A stretch of DNA of 64,000 bases, taken from assembly GCA_963969345.1 (NCBI GenBank), contig OZ017769.1:11452271-11516270 (forward strand). The letters are read 5' to 3'. Under the pieces are notes generated by a model. It searched no databases. It was not told the DNA's origin and worked only from the letters and a program-made list of their open reading frames with translations. The translations under genes and the position numbers were made by a program. Positions 45,501 through 55,874 of this stretch are shown piece by piece. This DNA comes from Turbatrix aceti (lineage: Eukaryota > Nematoda > Chromadorea > Rhabditida > Panagrolaimidae). How positions within the stretch are numbered: position 1 is the first letter of the stretch; every line of letters begins with the position of its first letter.

Positions 45501-47795
45501 AATTGCTTCTATTTTTTGCGAATGAGAATTTTTTACGGTTTTAAAGGATTTTTTAAAAAAATCTTTTTTTAGCATAATCCCAAAACACTACAATAATTTT
45601 TCCAAGAAACATTACATATTGTTCAAATTGCGGTTACTCAAGCATTTGATGTTCTGCATTGCTATACGGCACTCAAAGCCAGATTTTCAACGTTGCAACT
45701 CCCGTCTTCCGAATCCGTGATTTACAATGACATTTACATTGTCATAATTATTCCCTAGCGTCATTTGCAGTCGAGCTCAAAGTGAGTAACAGACTCTTAT
45801 TTACACGACAAATACAACAACAACATCAACAAAATTTCAAAATTTTGACATTTATAATTTTATTTCTTGGATTTACTTGTTGAATGTTCTGTGATGTCAT
45901 TTCCGTGGTTGACTATTAAATTCATTGATGAATTATGATTAAAAAACTTTAATATCACGGTTAATGCTAATGAACATCGTGCTATAACTGTCACACTTCA
46001 CTGGACCTATTATTGCTGATTAGTTAATATGCTACTTGGTACAGTGCTGTTCATACTTTATATCGAATCTACAGGTTTGTAATTTTGCATTAAATTTTTT
46101 TTAGGAATTTTGAATTTTAAAATATCAAATTTTTCTTGCACATAATTTTTCGCTAGACAACATAATATCAGGTAACAAATGTATAATAATCCGAAATTTG
46201 ATACCTATTATTGACACCACTTTGTGCTGTTAAGTATCCTTCAGGAATTTTATTTGCCATGTTCATCTTTTTCATTCGACTTTTTCTTCAATATTTTAAA
46301 AAATTATGGGATTTGTTACATGCTTGGCTCGGCTAATACGGAACCCTTCCACCTTATGGTAGAAAAAGCTTGTATTTGACCTTTTGTTGCCTAGCCATTA
46401 TATGCATGCGTTTTGCAACTACCCCGAGCTTGTCGATAGCTTACGTATCGCATATACAAGCTTTGCGCTGTTTAACAACTAGGGGGACTGCTTTCGGGCT
46501 GATACTTGATCTCTTGTAACCAATAATGTACAGCAGGCCAAATACCTCGACATGTTAATTACCTAGACTAATCCAGTGCACTTTCATCTCTCTAATTTCC
46601 AACATGTTGTTTAATGACTAACTACAAGTAACGAGGAGTTGCAATAATGCAATCGCAAGGCTCGTTTTTGACCTCGGCTCGGCATGTGTCCGACTGACTT
46701 AACAAATCCATCCGTTTCTCACTCCCATCCCGAAAACTGAGTATCTGACCTTTGACTCACTCATCCCCCATGTCACTTGCATTAGAGCACCTACCTATTG
46801 CATGGCTGCAAATGGCGATGACCATACAGCAAGACAGACATGAACGAGCTGCAGCTGACCAGACAGACTCCATCATCCATACTCTCTGTCATCATCTCCT
46901 GCTCGGAGCTTTTTCCATTAATTGGCACTCTTATACTCCGGTTCAAGATGGAGTCAATTTTCGCGCATACGCAGTACCAAGCACTCAACAAAGTATACCA
47001 AAAAAAAAGTGACAATTCGTTTTCTTTTTTGTTGAAAATTATCGAAAATGACAGCAGCTGTTAGTTGCGTAAACAAAATGTTAAAAATAACCGCAAAGTT
47101 GACAATTTAAGATCAAAAAAGCGGTAAGGTAGAAATTAACGGAATTATTGTAAAAGTCATGTACCATTGAACTTCTTGTGAAAAAATTCTTCTGTTTCCG
47201 TGATGTGATTGCGTGTATACTATATATACCTATCTTTTCTCATTTCAATCAGTTTTCTCAGGGATAGTCATTCGCTTTCGTGTAAGAAAGCGCGCGTGGG
47301 TCTGTCCGCCGATTCCTTGATTTTGTTCCTTTTTTCCAAAAATATAAGCGTTCCATACCCTGGGGAGATAAATAGTTAGAGATCGTTTCGCCAAGTCATC
47401 ATAATCCCTTTTGCTCTTCTTGGCCCGGAGTGTTCACGAGTTTCCTACTGTTTATCTCATGATGCTAACCCTGCTACGCTTTTGAAAATGAGATAAAGCG
47501 TGCCGCATCGTGATGGGTGTTGCAATCTCTGCTGTTTGTGAGCCTAAAAATTAGGACAAGTTGTATCTAACAACGCTGTATCTGCTAGTACGCCTCTTGT
47601 CAACACACGCCAGTCAGTCGTCACCCCCTCCTATTCGTTTTCTTTCCCGTGTGCCACATTTGCTCCACCCAAATACTACTCGGTCAGAAAAATCTTATCT
47701 TCTATAGACTCCGTTTGCTGTTCACATAACAAAACACGATTCGCTGAATGATAAGTGTTTACAAGTCATAAAACTGTTGTCCCCTATATCATATC
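42570..47795. other. Long gene-poor region
   Basis: This 5.2-kb stretch contains repeat copy 2 (43717-43876) and a short ATTTATTTATTT tract at 43939-43955 next to GCACCTGACGGGGTAGTGCC. The tract may be the tail of a different minus-strand retroposon (inferred; I found no clear target duplication). Open frames (for example 44648-44959 and 46752-47012) lack domains and overlap frames on the other strand. The right end should hold the promoter of the Ig-domain gene. Confidence 0.5.
43717..43876 (-). repeat. 160-bp GAGCGNGAGC-rich dispersed repeat, copy 2
   Basis: This is the reverse complement of 2051-2210 with no mismatch that I can find. Flanking sequences differ at once on both sides, so the copy has sharp ends (AGAGCGAG side next to TGTTAGCC; CAGAGTTGTTCG side next to AAAAAACC-like sequence on the minus strand). 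No target duplication is obvious. Confidence 0.8.
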
Positions 47796-50700
47796 ATGTC
47801 ATCTTCGGCGTCGTTACCTGCAACATCCTCGCCTCCGTCGTCGACTGTTTCGACGCTGCTTCTATTTCCCTCACTTCTCTGTCAACTTTTCAGCGGTATG
47901 TGATGTGCAGCTGTTTTACTTTTTGAAGTACCATAAATCGTCTGCCTGTAACAGCCGCGCAGAATCGCGCTCGGCTTTTTGTAATCCGATACCTGGAAGC
48001 GAGATCGTGTTTTTTATTGCACTCACTGATCGTCCAGCCTGTAAATCTTTGTATATTTTTGACGACACGAGGGAAACTGGTTTTTACTACTAAGCCCTAC
48101 TAAAGGAGTCATATGTTTTTGTCAAATTTAAAAAAACGAAAATAGAAGTCAAAAGAGTGCGATGACAAGCATGCCGAAAATTCAGTTATACTAACTCAAG
48201 CTTCGATCGTAGGCTCGCCGCGCCCGACTTCATTAAGCATCTACCCTTGCTCTTTGTGTGCATGCTAAAAATTGCATAAAACGGCTGTTATCGAGGTACT
48301 TACAAAGTGTAACATTTTGTTTCTGCTACTTTTTCGAAGCTGCGCTTACTATTCAATTTAATAGTAAGCGCAGCTTCCTGAATCATTATTCTTGAGCATG
48401 AAGTAGTTTTTTACAGCACTGTGATTTTTTAAAAGCACAATAGAAAAATTAAAACAAAATATGGGGGGCAAAACTATTCGAAAAATAAAAAAATGTTAAG
48501 TAAATAAAAATAAAATATTATTGAGTAAGATATTTACTCAATAATATTTTACTTTGGCATTTGTGCCTCCTAACATCTGGTCTAATGATAACTAACCACT
48601 GAGTAATGGTGAAATAAATAAATAAATAAATAAATAAATTTTACTTTGGCTAAAAATGTAAAAAAAAATAACGATTTTTTTTACATTTTAGTATGCATTC
48701 GAAATCCCCAGCCCATCTTTGCTTCAAACATAATGCAGAACATAACGGCTGTCAAGGGTGATGATGTCGAATTCCGGTGTTGTGTCACCGATCGGGGACG
48801 CCATATGGTAAGTAGTTTCTACGAGATATTACAATTTTAAAAACTTCCAACATGTCATTCATTGTTGTTATTATTTTTTGTTTTGACAATCTGAATGACA
48901 GTTTTGTCAGAGTTCTGTCAAGCGGTCAATCAATTTTTTACATCAATTGAGGGTGAACGAAAATGCTTTTATGTAACAAACATGTTTGTATCTGTTTAAG
49001 TAACAAACATTTTAAATAAAAATTATCGGCGAATGCCAAAAAATAATCAAAATCAAATATTATTTATTTTAGATAGCATTTATTCGTGCCGAAATTCCTC
49101 CTCGCCTAATTGCATTTGACAATAGAGTACGGTGTTACTTTTTACATGTTCAGCTTCTAAATATGCTTTTTCCAGGTCTTTAGACAAAGAGAAAAGTATG
49201 AAATTGTACCAAACGCCGCCCAAAATGAGTGGATACTGCGAGTAAAAAATGTTCAAGAATCCGATGTTGGAGGCTACATCTGTCAGCTCAACTCTAATCC
49301 TATTATCACAAAAACAGCATTTCTCAATTTAAAAAGTAAGGAAATTTTTCATTTTTTTTCATTGCTACTGCAAAAATAAACAAAAAATATAGATTAAATG
49401 TGAGAATTTTAAGAAGTCTTTGCCTGTGCGAAAGATGACCTATTATTCTAACAGCCAGAGTTTCTTTCTTGCTTTGGTCCGGTCGGTCATTCTCTAACGC
49501 TTCAAAGATAGCGGCTTTTTTGAAGTCAATTTATTGAACTATTTACTAATAAGGCAATTGCGCGGAAGACCGCCTGTTGAGGGTAATTGCCGTTTAATCT
49601 GTAGAACCCGGGCGGGTGGTCATAGAAGTGGCCGCGCCGTGTTGGCGCATGACAGAATGAAAACAAGACGGTTAATTATAAAATGAAGAAAAAAATTCTA
49701 AATGAAAAGAAAAGGTCATGCTATGTCGACAGTAAAAATTCTAAAATTGTGTATTTAGCAAACAAAGACGTTTTTTTTGTTTTTTAGTACCCCCAGCAGT
49801 ATCCAGAAGTTCAACCCCATCCGCAGTCGAAGTAAGAGAAGGGCACAACGTGACTCTTTCTTGTCACGCCAACGGCAACCCGCTTCCCACAGTGATATGG
49901 CGTAGAGCTGATCGCCAGATTATTCGGTTTAATGGTGCTACAGGATTTGGATCCAGTGTGCATAATGGATCAAAGCTTCACCTGACAAAAGTTTCTCGAA
50001 AGCACATGAGCGAATATGTTTGCGTCGCAAGTAACGGTATCCCACCCGATGAAAGCTGGACTGTGAAGCTTCACGTCACGTTTGAGCCCATGGTTATTCC
50101 ACAGGCTACTGTATGTTGAATTTTTACAACTTTTTTATTAAATTTTTTTATTCTATATATTTTTTACACCTGAATTAACTTGATAAACATTTACATCTTG
50201 AAACAAATACCTAATTTTTAAATCATGTTTAAAATAATGTATGTAGGTTGTCGAAGCTCGCCTGGGATCACTAGCCCGCCTCGTCTGCAACGTTGAAGCC
50301 TGGCCACGGCCAATGGTTACCTGGTATCGAAACGACGTCGAACTCTATGACTCGAGTAAATATGCAACCGAACAAGCTGTCGCTGAAAAGTACAAAAGTG
50401 TGCATGTTCTTGAAGTCAAGGAAATCAACCGAAACATGTTTGGCATGTATAAATGTCTTGCCAGCAACGATTACGGCAAACATTTTTCTGAAATCAGACT
50501 TATTGGTAGGTTTGAAAAACATTTGAAATGATTTGCGACATTGGTTTTTTCCAGAAGCTCCGTCACAGGACAGTAATTCGGTTTTTCTGACGGAAGGTTG
50601 GTTTATTTCTATTAGTTAGTTGAAAAATTTCATTTGCGTTTTTTCACCCTTCTTTCTCACTTTAACTCACACTTTGTCTAAAAAATTTTCTGACACGTTT

Positions 50701-51175
50701 TGGATAATTTCTAACGATATCACCTGTTTTTAATTGGTGCAGTGTTTTTCATAGAGCACAACTCACGGGCTTTTAGGATCGGGATTTGATCAGCCAGATG
50801 CTGAACTTGATAACGATGCAAAGCTTGGTGATGATCCCTCTACCGATGACAGCGACATGGACAATTCCGTCCATCCGATTGATTACGGCCGTCGTCGATC
50901 ACACACCATAATTACGCCAAGCAATCACCGTGTCATCCAAAATCACTTTTCACCAGGCACTTTTTTCTATCCTTTCACGTTTGCATACTCGCCTTTATCT
51001 CTTAAACTTATTTTAATGACAATTGGTGTATGTTTCAGAACTTCGACAAGAATCTTTGCCGTCCATGACGGGCTCACTGCCGTTGCCTTCTCTCTTCCAG
51101 GTCGCTTCCAGCTTTATTATCATTGCTGCCCTACAAAAAAAACTACTCGTTGCTTCAATGCTTAGAATACCATAA
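47796..51175 (+). CDS. rig-5-like: GPI-type three-Ig-domain adhesion protein (IgLON/DIP/lachesin class)
   Basis: This family mediates neuronal cell-surface recognition. Nine exons: 47796-47895, 48692-48807, 49073-49126, 49176-49335, 49788-50110, 50247-50505, 50555-50596, 50777-50929 and 51039-51175. They total 1344 nt, 447 residues, all in frame. A separate first exon encodes a signal peptide (hydrophobic VSTLLLFPSLLCQLF). Ig1 has DVEFRCCV and the Tyr corner DVGGYICQLNSNP. Ig2 has VTLSCHANGNPLPTVIW and SEYVCVASNG. Ig3 has ARLVCNVEAWPRPMVTWY and FGMYKCLASNDYG. An acidic linker then leads to a hydrophobic C-terminus (SSFIIIAALQKKLLVASML) without a cytoplasmic domain, as for GPI anchoring. Linked by phase to exon 2 at GCG|TA, the signal exon model is plausible but spans a 796-bp intron. 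That intron holds two perfect hairpins and a retroposon. Confidence 0.9.
48336..48377. repeat. Perfect 18-bp-stem hairpin in Ig-gene intron 1
   Basis: GAAGCTGCGCTTACTATT, a 6-base loop (CAATTT), then the exact reverse complement. It lies in the first intron of the Ig-domain gene. No target duplication or family is recognised. Confidence 0.75.
48511..48551. repeat. Second perfect 18-bp-stem hairpin
   Basis: TAAAATATTATTGAGTAA, a loop of GATAT, then the exact reverse complement. Its right arm overlaps the left target duplication of the retroposon next to it, so the hairpin is older than that insertion. Confidence 0.75.
48559..48637 (+). mobile_element. Ultra-short retroposon, copy 2 (best-preserved tail)
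   Basis: This 79-bp insertion starts ATTTGTGCCTCCTAACATCT and ends in about seven AAAT units. Perfect 13-bp direct repeats ATTTTACTTTGGC flank it (48546-48558 and 48638-48650). A 3' simple-repeat tail together with a 12-16 bp target duplication is the mark of LINE-driven retroposition. Confidence 0.9.
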
Positions 51176-51807
51176 AAAAATTTCTGTTGTTTTTATTTAC
51201 TGACTTGTAAATATTTAATAAAAAAAACTAGCAATTAGATTGACAAATGACAAAAAAAATTACCGGGATCCGTGGACGTAACAATAAGTCGAGAGTACGC
51301 ACGCCTCAATCCGGCTCTCTCCGCTCGCTCTGCTACGCAAAAACGACGCTTTCCGCTCCGTCGCTTCGGAACCTCGTCAGAGGCGTCTTCGGGAGTGTTG
51401 ATTTAACGGATTCAACAAACTAAACGCAGTATAGAATGGTTTCAGCGTTCAGCCAATTCTGAAATGCCACTTTTCGGAGCGTAGCACGTCCGGTATCTCT
51501 CCTAAAAACATAAAGATTTGTTCACGATCTAAATCCTGTCTGCAATATCCAAGCAGTAATCCGAAAATATCTTTTTGCCGTCCAAAGCTCCCTAGCATCC
51601 GAAAAAACGTCAGTCCGTTAACACTGTGTTTATTTATACACATCATATTTGTCAACTCAACAAGTAATATTTAAAAATAGGTGGAAAATTCGCAATATTG
51701 TTTACATTTTTTTGAAATTCTCAAAGCTGGAAAGTGTCGAAAACATCGAAGAATCGCATCGGTAGAAAGATCTGTAGAAAAGGTGGCGGCAGAGAGAAAA
51801 TTTGTCA
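51176..51807. other. Gap between convergent Ig-domain and MATH-BTB genes
   Basis: A 630-bp gap with 3' UTRs of both genes. The piece near 51270-51410 is richer in CGCT-type words (CCGCTCGCTCTGC) and distantly recalls the GAGCG repeats. I see no gene. Confidence 0.4.
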
Positions 51808-52807
51808 TTAACCATCATCGGCGGTAAACGACACCTTAGAAGTGCGCAAAAAGTGATTGATCCAGAGTTTTAGCGACTCAATCAGATATTGTTCGGCAAA
51901 ACGCGCGATCTCAAGGTAATCGTTGCCTACGTTGCCAATTCGATCGGTGTAGAGAAATTCGATGGCTTTGAGGACGACGTCGTACGTGTAATCGTGAAGC
52001 TCGCATTTGTCCGTTGCCTCAATCCAATTATTCTTCAGCATCGCCGCAAAAACAGGCGATCGGCAACGCAGGATGAACTTGTGCACCTAAAAAAACAAAT
52101 GGTTCGCAAAAAAAAAAGTCAGAAAACATACGTGGATGGTTTTGTTTTCGACTAACAACGTGTAATCCGTGCCTTCGCCGTTTCGAAAAGCGTTGAAAAG
52201 ATCCATGGCCAGTCCTTTGTTGACGCTCTTTTCTTTTGGAATAGAGAAATGAGAATGCTGATCAATCGTGTAGTTGACGTAGCAGGAAATTTGAACAGAA
52301 TTATTGAAAGCCAAAAATCCGTTTCGAGGATCACAGAGCGTCAACCATTCAATGAAGAACTTATGGGGGATGCAGAATTTATCAGCGCTGTGCAATCGAT
52401 AGCCTAAATATAAAAAAAACTTGGTAAATATAAGTCCGCATAAAAAACCTACTCTGTGAGGAACAATCGTTGAGAAAATGATATTCCTCACGCTTCTGCT
52501 GTCTCAATCCAAACGTAACACTAGCATTCACGTATCGATTCTGCGTCAGATAGAATAGCCGCAGACTACACATGTAGCAACGCTTCTCGAAGCTCCATTC
52601 TCGGTCAAGCGCAAGCTGCCAGGTGTTACCATTTTCGTCCGCAAAGGGAGAACTTACGGTGCGGCCTCGAACGCTGGTAACGTCCAGGATCTCCCAGTAA
52701 TGTTCAAATTGGTATTTCTTAATCTAAAAGAAAAAAAACAACGTCACTTCACGCACGCAAAAAAAACATACGATGGTACGCGATCGAGAAACGTAGGTCG
52801 GCAACAT
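51808..52807 (-). CDS. MATH-BTB domain protein (SPOP-like Cul3 adaptor)
   Basis: MATH-BTB proteins recruit substrates to Cullin-3 ubiquitin ligases. The exons, in transcript order, are 52772-52807, 52453-52723, 52132-52403 and 51808-52086: 858 nt, 285 residues. The MATH region covers about 15-165 (YQFEHYWEILDV, then WQLALDREW). The BTB domain starts at GEGTDYTLLVENKTIHVHKF and has HKFILRCRSPVFAAML and LKAIEFLYTDRI. A short post-BTB helix ends the protein; it lacks the longer BACK tail and nuclear signal of SPOP. Nematodes carry many such genes (bath family), so no one-to-one orthologue is proposed. Confidence 0.88.
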
Positions 52808-53167
52808 GATTCATACAATGTAAAGGAGTAGAGCACCCTATGACAGGCACGACACAAATACCATCAAAAAGAAACGAGCCAGTAGAGCAGAAAAGCGGCA
52901 TAAATGAAAAAAAGAATATCAAAACGTAACATGATCGTAACAATTATACAGTAAAGTCATCAAAAGATGAAAACATATTCAAAAATCTCTCGGAACGAAA
53001 AAATGTACGCATCTTCATTCACTGACAGTATACAGTGCGTGCGCATTTTTTGTGCAGTCTGCGAAATTTTGTCAAGCGCACCATTCATTCATCACTGCTC
53101 GCCTATTTTTGGTGCTTTTTCTACTAATTTTTTGTGTTTTTGCTGATTTACCGCTTTATTTGCCGCG
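52808..53167. promoter_or_regulatory. Divergent region (MATH-BTB / four-TM protein)
   Basis: A 360-bp spacer between start codons that point apart. It must serve both promoters. No specific site is recognised. Confidence 0.35.
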
Positions 53168-54283
53168 ATGCGAGTTTTCTATGCCGTCAAGCTTTGTCAG
53201 ATTGCGATGGCTGTTGTCGCAATAGTGCAGTTGGTTTTCGTAAGAGAACTTTGTCATTCAATTCAGGTGCGTTTTTATTACGTTATAGGCTAAATTTTGT
53301 TTTTTACTTGCTTTTAGGCGAAAACGACGTTACCATGGGACATGGCGATTATCATTGATGAAGTGGCGTCGATCTTGCATCCGACTGACAGCGTGTTGGC
53401 TTCAAATTCGACGGAAATGACCGGCAACGCGTACTTTTGCTTTCCAATTTCACTGGATGACATTTTCTATGATTTGGATGTGCTTGAACTCACCGTTGTT
53501 CCTACGCCATATTCCATCAAGGGTGCTAAGCGAGCGGTTGCCGTAGTTGCACTGTTGCTGTTCTGTATCTACTCTTCCGTTCGACTGCTTTTTGTTTTGT
53601 CAGATTTGAACTACACTACTGTGAGTTTTGAAATTGTGATGTTTGCCGCTTTACAATTTTCTTTTTCAGAAACGCATATTTCGCGCATCCGAAAGATCTC
53701 GTCATCGATCTTTAGCCCTGCACGCATTACTGACTACGTTCCTTGTTGGATTGGCTTTCGTGAGCCTTTTTTGCGCTCGACTGCGATGGAACGACACTGA
53801 TCCCCAAGTTTTGTTCCCGACATCTTGGACAATTGCAATTGTAAGTTTTTTGGAGTCTGAAGGGGTTTTTGGGTCGTTTTGAAATGCATGGTGTGGGATG
53901 ATTGATTGCAGGGTTTTGTTCTTGTGCTTTTGGTATCAACTGTACTTGAAATCGTCTACCAAGAATCGCTTTACCTTCATATTGGCTGCAAATCCAATTC
54001 TGGTAGCTATTGTCTATGCCAGACTTCATTCTTCGATGCCTTTGATTCTTCTCCGGGCTCTCAGCATCACACATTGTTGTCTACGGTTTCCAGCGAGGAT
54101 GAACCACTACAAAGACGCGATTCCGTGGCACGCTCTTCTTTTCGTCCTGGGGACCCGAATCTTTGTCAGGACAGCTCTACCTTATCAGCTTTCTCTTCTT
54201 TTCGGCCACCGTCTGATGTTGATTTCACTGAGTTTGAAAATTTTGGTACATATCCCTCGATTTGTACCACTGGCGCTTTGTAA
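53168..54283 (+). CDS. Four-TM membrane protein of unknown function
   Basis: Exons 53168-53266, 53318-53620, 53670-53840 and 53912-54283 total 945 nt, 314 residues. Membrane spans lie near 9-27, 99-120, 150-168 and 190-212. A first extracellular loop of about 70 residues has sequons NST and NYT. A Ser-rich cytoplasmic tail of about 95 residues (SSFRPGDP, SSFRPPSD) follows. The tetraspan layout recalls TMEM127 or MARVEL-like proteins, but I do not see a diagnostic motif and do not assign a family. Exon phases are all zero, so exons are symmetric. Confidence 0.75.
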
Positions 54284-54814
54284 ATCTTTGACAACATTTA
54301 TGGCCTTCTGACTGATTCTATGTAATGATGTAGGATACTAACTTTTATAATATGATGTGATGTTGATAATATAAAGGTGTGTTTTATGGTTTTTGTCTTG
54401 TTTTTACGGTTTTTTAACCGTGAGAAAATATTTGTTGGATTTGTTGTATATTATTTTTGTCGTGCGGCCTACTTGCTATTATTTTTTTGACTAGAACAGG
54501 CAGTGCGCGGCTCTGACTGACCTTTACATAAATTTTTTTTCGACAAAAAAAATCTATTTATGCATAGACTGCATTTTCCTTTTTTTTGGTCCGCATTTTG
54601 CAGTATGTTTTGCGCGAATATTATCTTATGCTTATTTTTCACTTCCCTTTCTGCATTTTTTTTCAGAGGAATACAAATTTTTCTTTTTGCTGCAAACAAA
54701 AAAATAATTTTTTTTCATTTTCAGTTTTGGTTGTCGGCAGTAGTATCGTATCGTTCGTTACCAACGAGAAAGTCAGATTTGTTGAATGCACTGCAATTTG
54801 TTCTGATCTGTACG
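54284..54814. other. Intergenic, upstream of Headcase
   Basis: A T-rich 530-bp region with short overlapping frames. It contains the four-TM gene's 3' UTR and presumably the Headcase promoter or 5' UTR. Nothing else is seen. Confidence 0.4.
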
Positions 54815-55874
54815 ATGAAGGAAAAGTGTGCTGCCAAGCGTGTTTCACGTCGTTGCAAGAGGTTTGTTCTTATATTTTTTTTTTCAAATTTTTTTACAAG
54901 TTCAAAAGGTTCAGTAACGGATTATTGACTGATTATCGGCAGGGTTTTTCAGTAGCCATTTTCCTGCTCGCTCTGTTTTTGCTCTTTCTTCATAGGATTC
55001 AAAAATTGTGCTCGCTCTGCTCCTACTCTTGCTGTTCAAAATTATTTTTTTTTGCACTTGTTGTGCTCGCGCTTTTCATGAAACCCTGATTATCGAAAAA
55101 AATTTTTAGTGAATCTTCGAAAGAAGGTGGCTTTGGGGATTCCGTCAAGCTGAATGCAAACGTTGATGGGCTGCGTCGTTGCGCCATTCCAATGGTTGAA
55201 TGCCGAGCTAAGTCTCCCGTTGTCGTCGGCGTTGGCACCTCGGTTAAGATGATCTGTACACACCATGGATGCCCGTACTCCAACAAGCCTGTTCACATGG
55301 AGTGTTTCCTGGAGCTTGAACACCAGATGAAAGTAACTCTTAAACACTTGGGTATTTATTTTTCATTTTTCAAAATTTTGTAGTATTTTTTTAAATTGCA
55401 GGCCATAAGACAAACAAATGGACTCAACAGCAAGTTCTGACCAATCTTTGGGATCGTAAAGGGCTTTCACTGATCGAAAAAATGCTCCGTTGTCCTTGCG
55501 GACTTGGCTTGTCTATTCGTGACAGCGATGCGTGGTTCAAGGCTCATGGAAACTCGATGAATATAATGAAACAGCGCAAGACGAGCCTTTGCGATGTCAA
55601 TGGAAACTCTGTAAGTGGTTTTTAAAATTGATTGTTTTTTTTTTAAATTTTTTATTAGGATATTGAATCGGAATTTGAAAACCTGAGCATTCGTGCCTCA
55701 CGCCGCGTTCAGAGTGAATGTCGTACGACAACTGTCAACACAGATGATTACGAGGATGTTGTCCTTCCACTGAAAGGCAAAGAACGTTCAAAGCGCAAGA
55801 ATCATCACTCCATGTCGTCCACGACAACCACGGATGAAGGCGTCGCTGACTTGGAAGAAACCTTCCACCGTTAG
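54815..55874 (+). CDS. Headcase (HECA) homologue, short form
   Basis: Headcase regulates imaginal and terminal-branch cell fate in Drosophila and has been linked to TORC1 signalling with Unkempt. Exons 54815-54861, 55110-55351, 55402-55610 and 55659-55874 total 714 nt, 237 residues. The Cys-rich core has MICTHHGCPYSNKPVHMECF (family: CxxxxCPYGNxxHFxCF), KWTQQQVLTNLWDRKG and MLRCPCGLGLSIRDSDAW. A polar tail with KGKERSKRKNHHS ends the protein. It is much shorter than the fly and human proteins and keeps mainly the N-terminal headcase domain. Exon 1 is only 47 nt and is chosen by phase (K-AG|T-E); the true start could differ. Confidence 0.8.
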
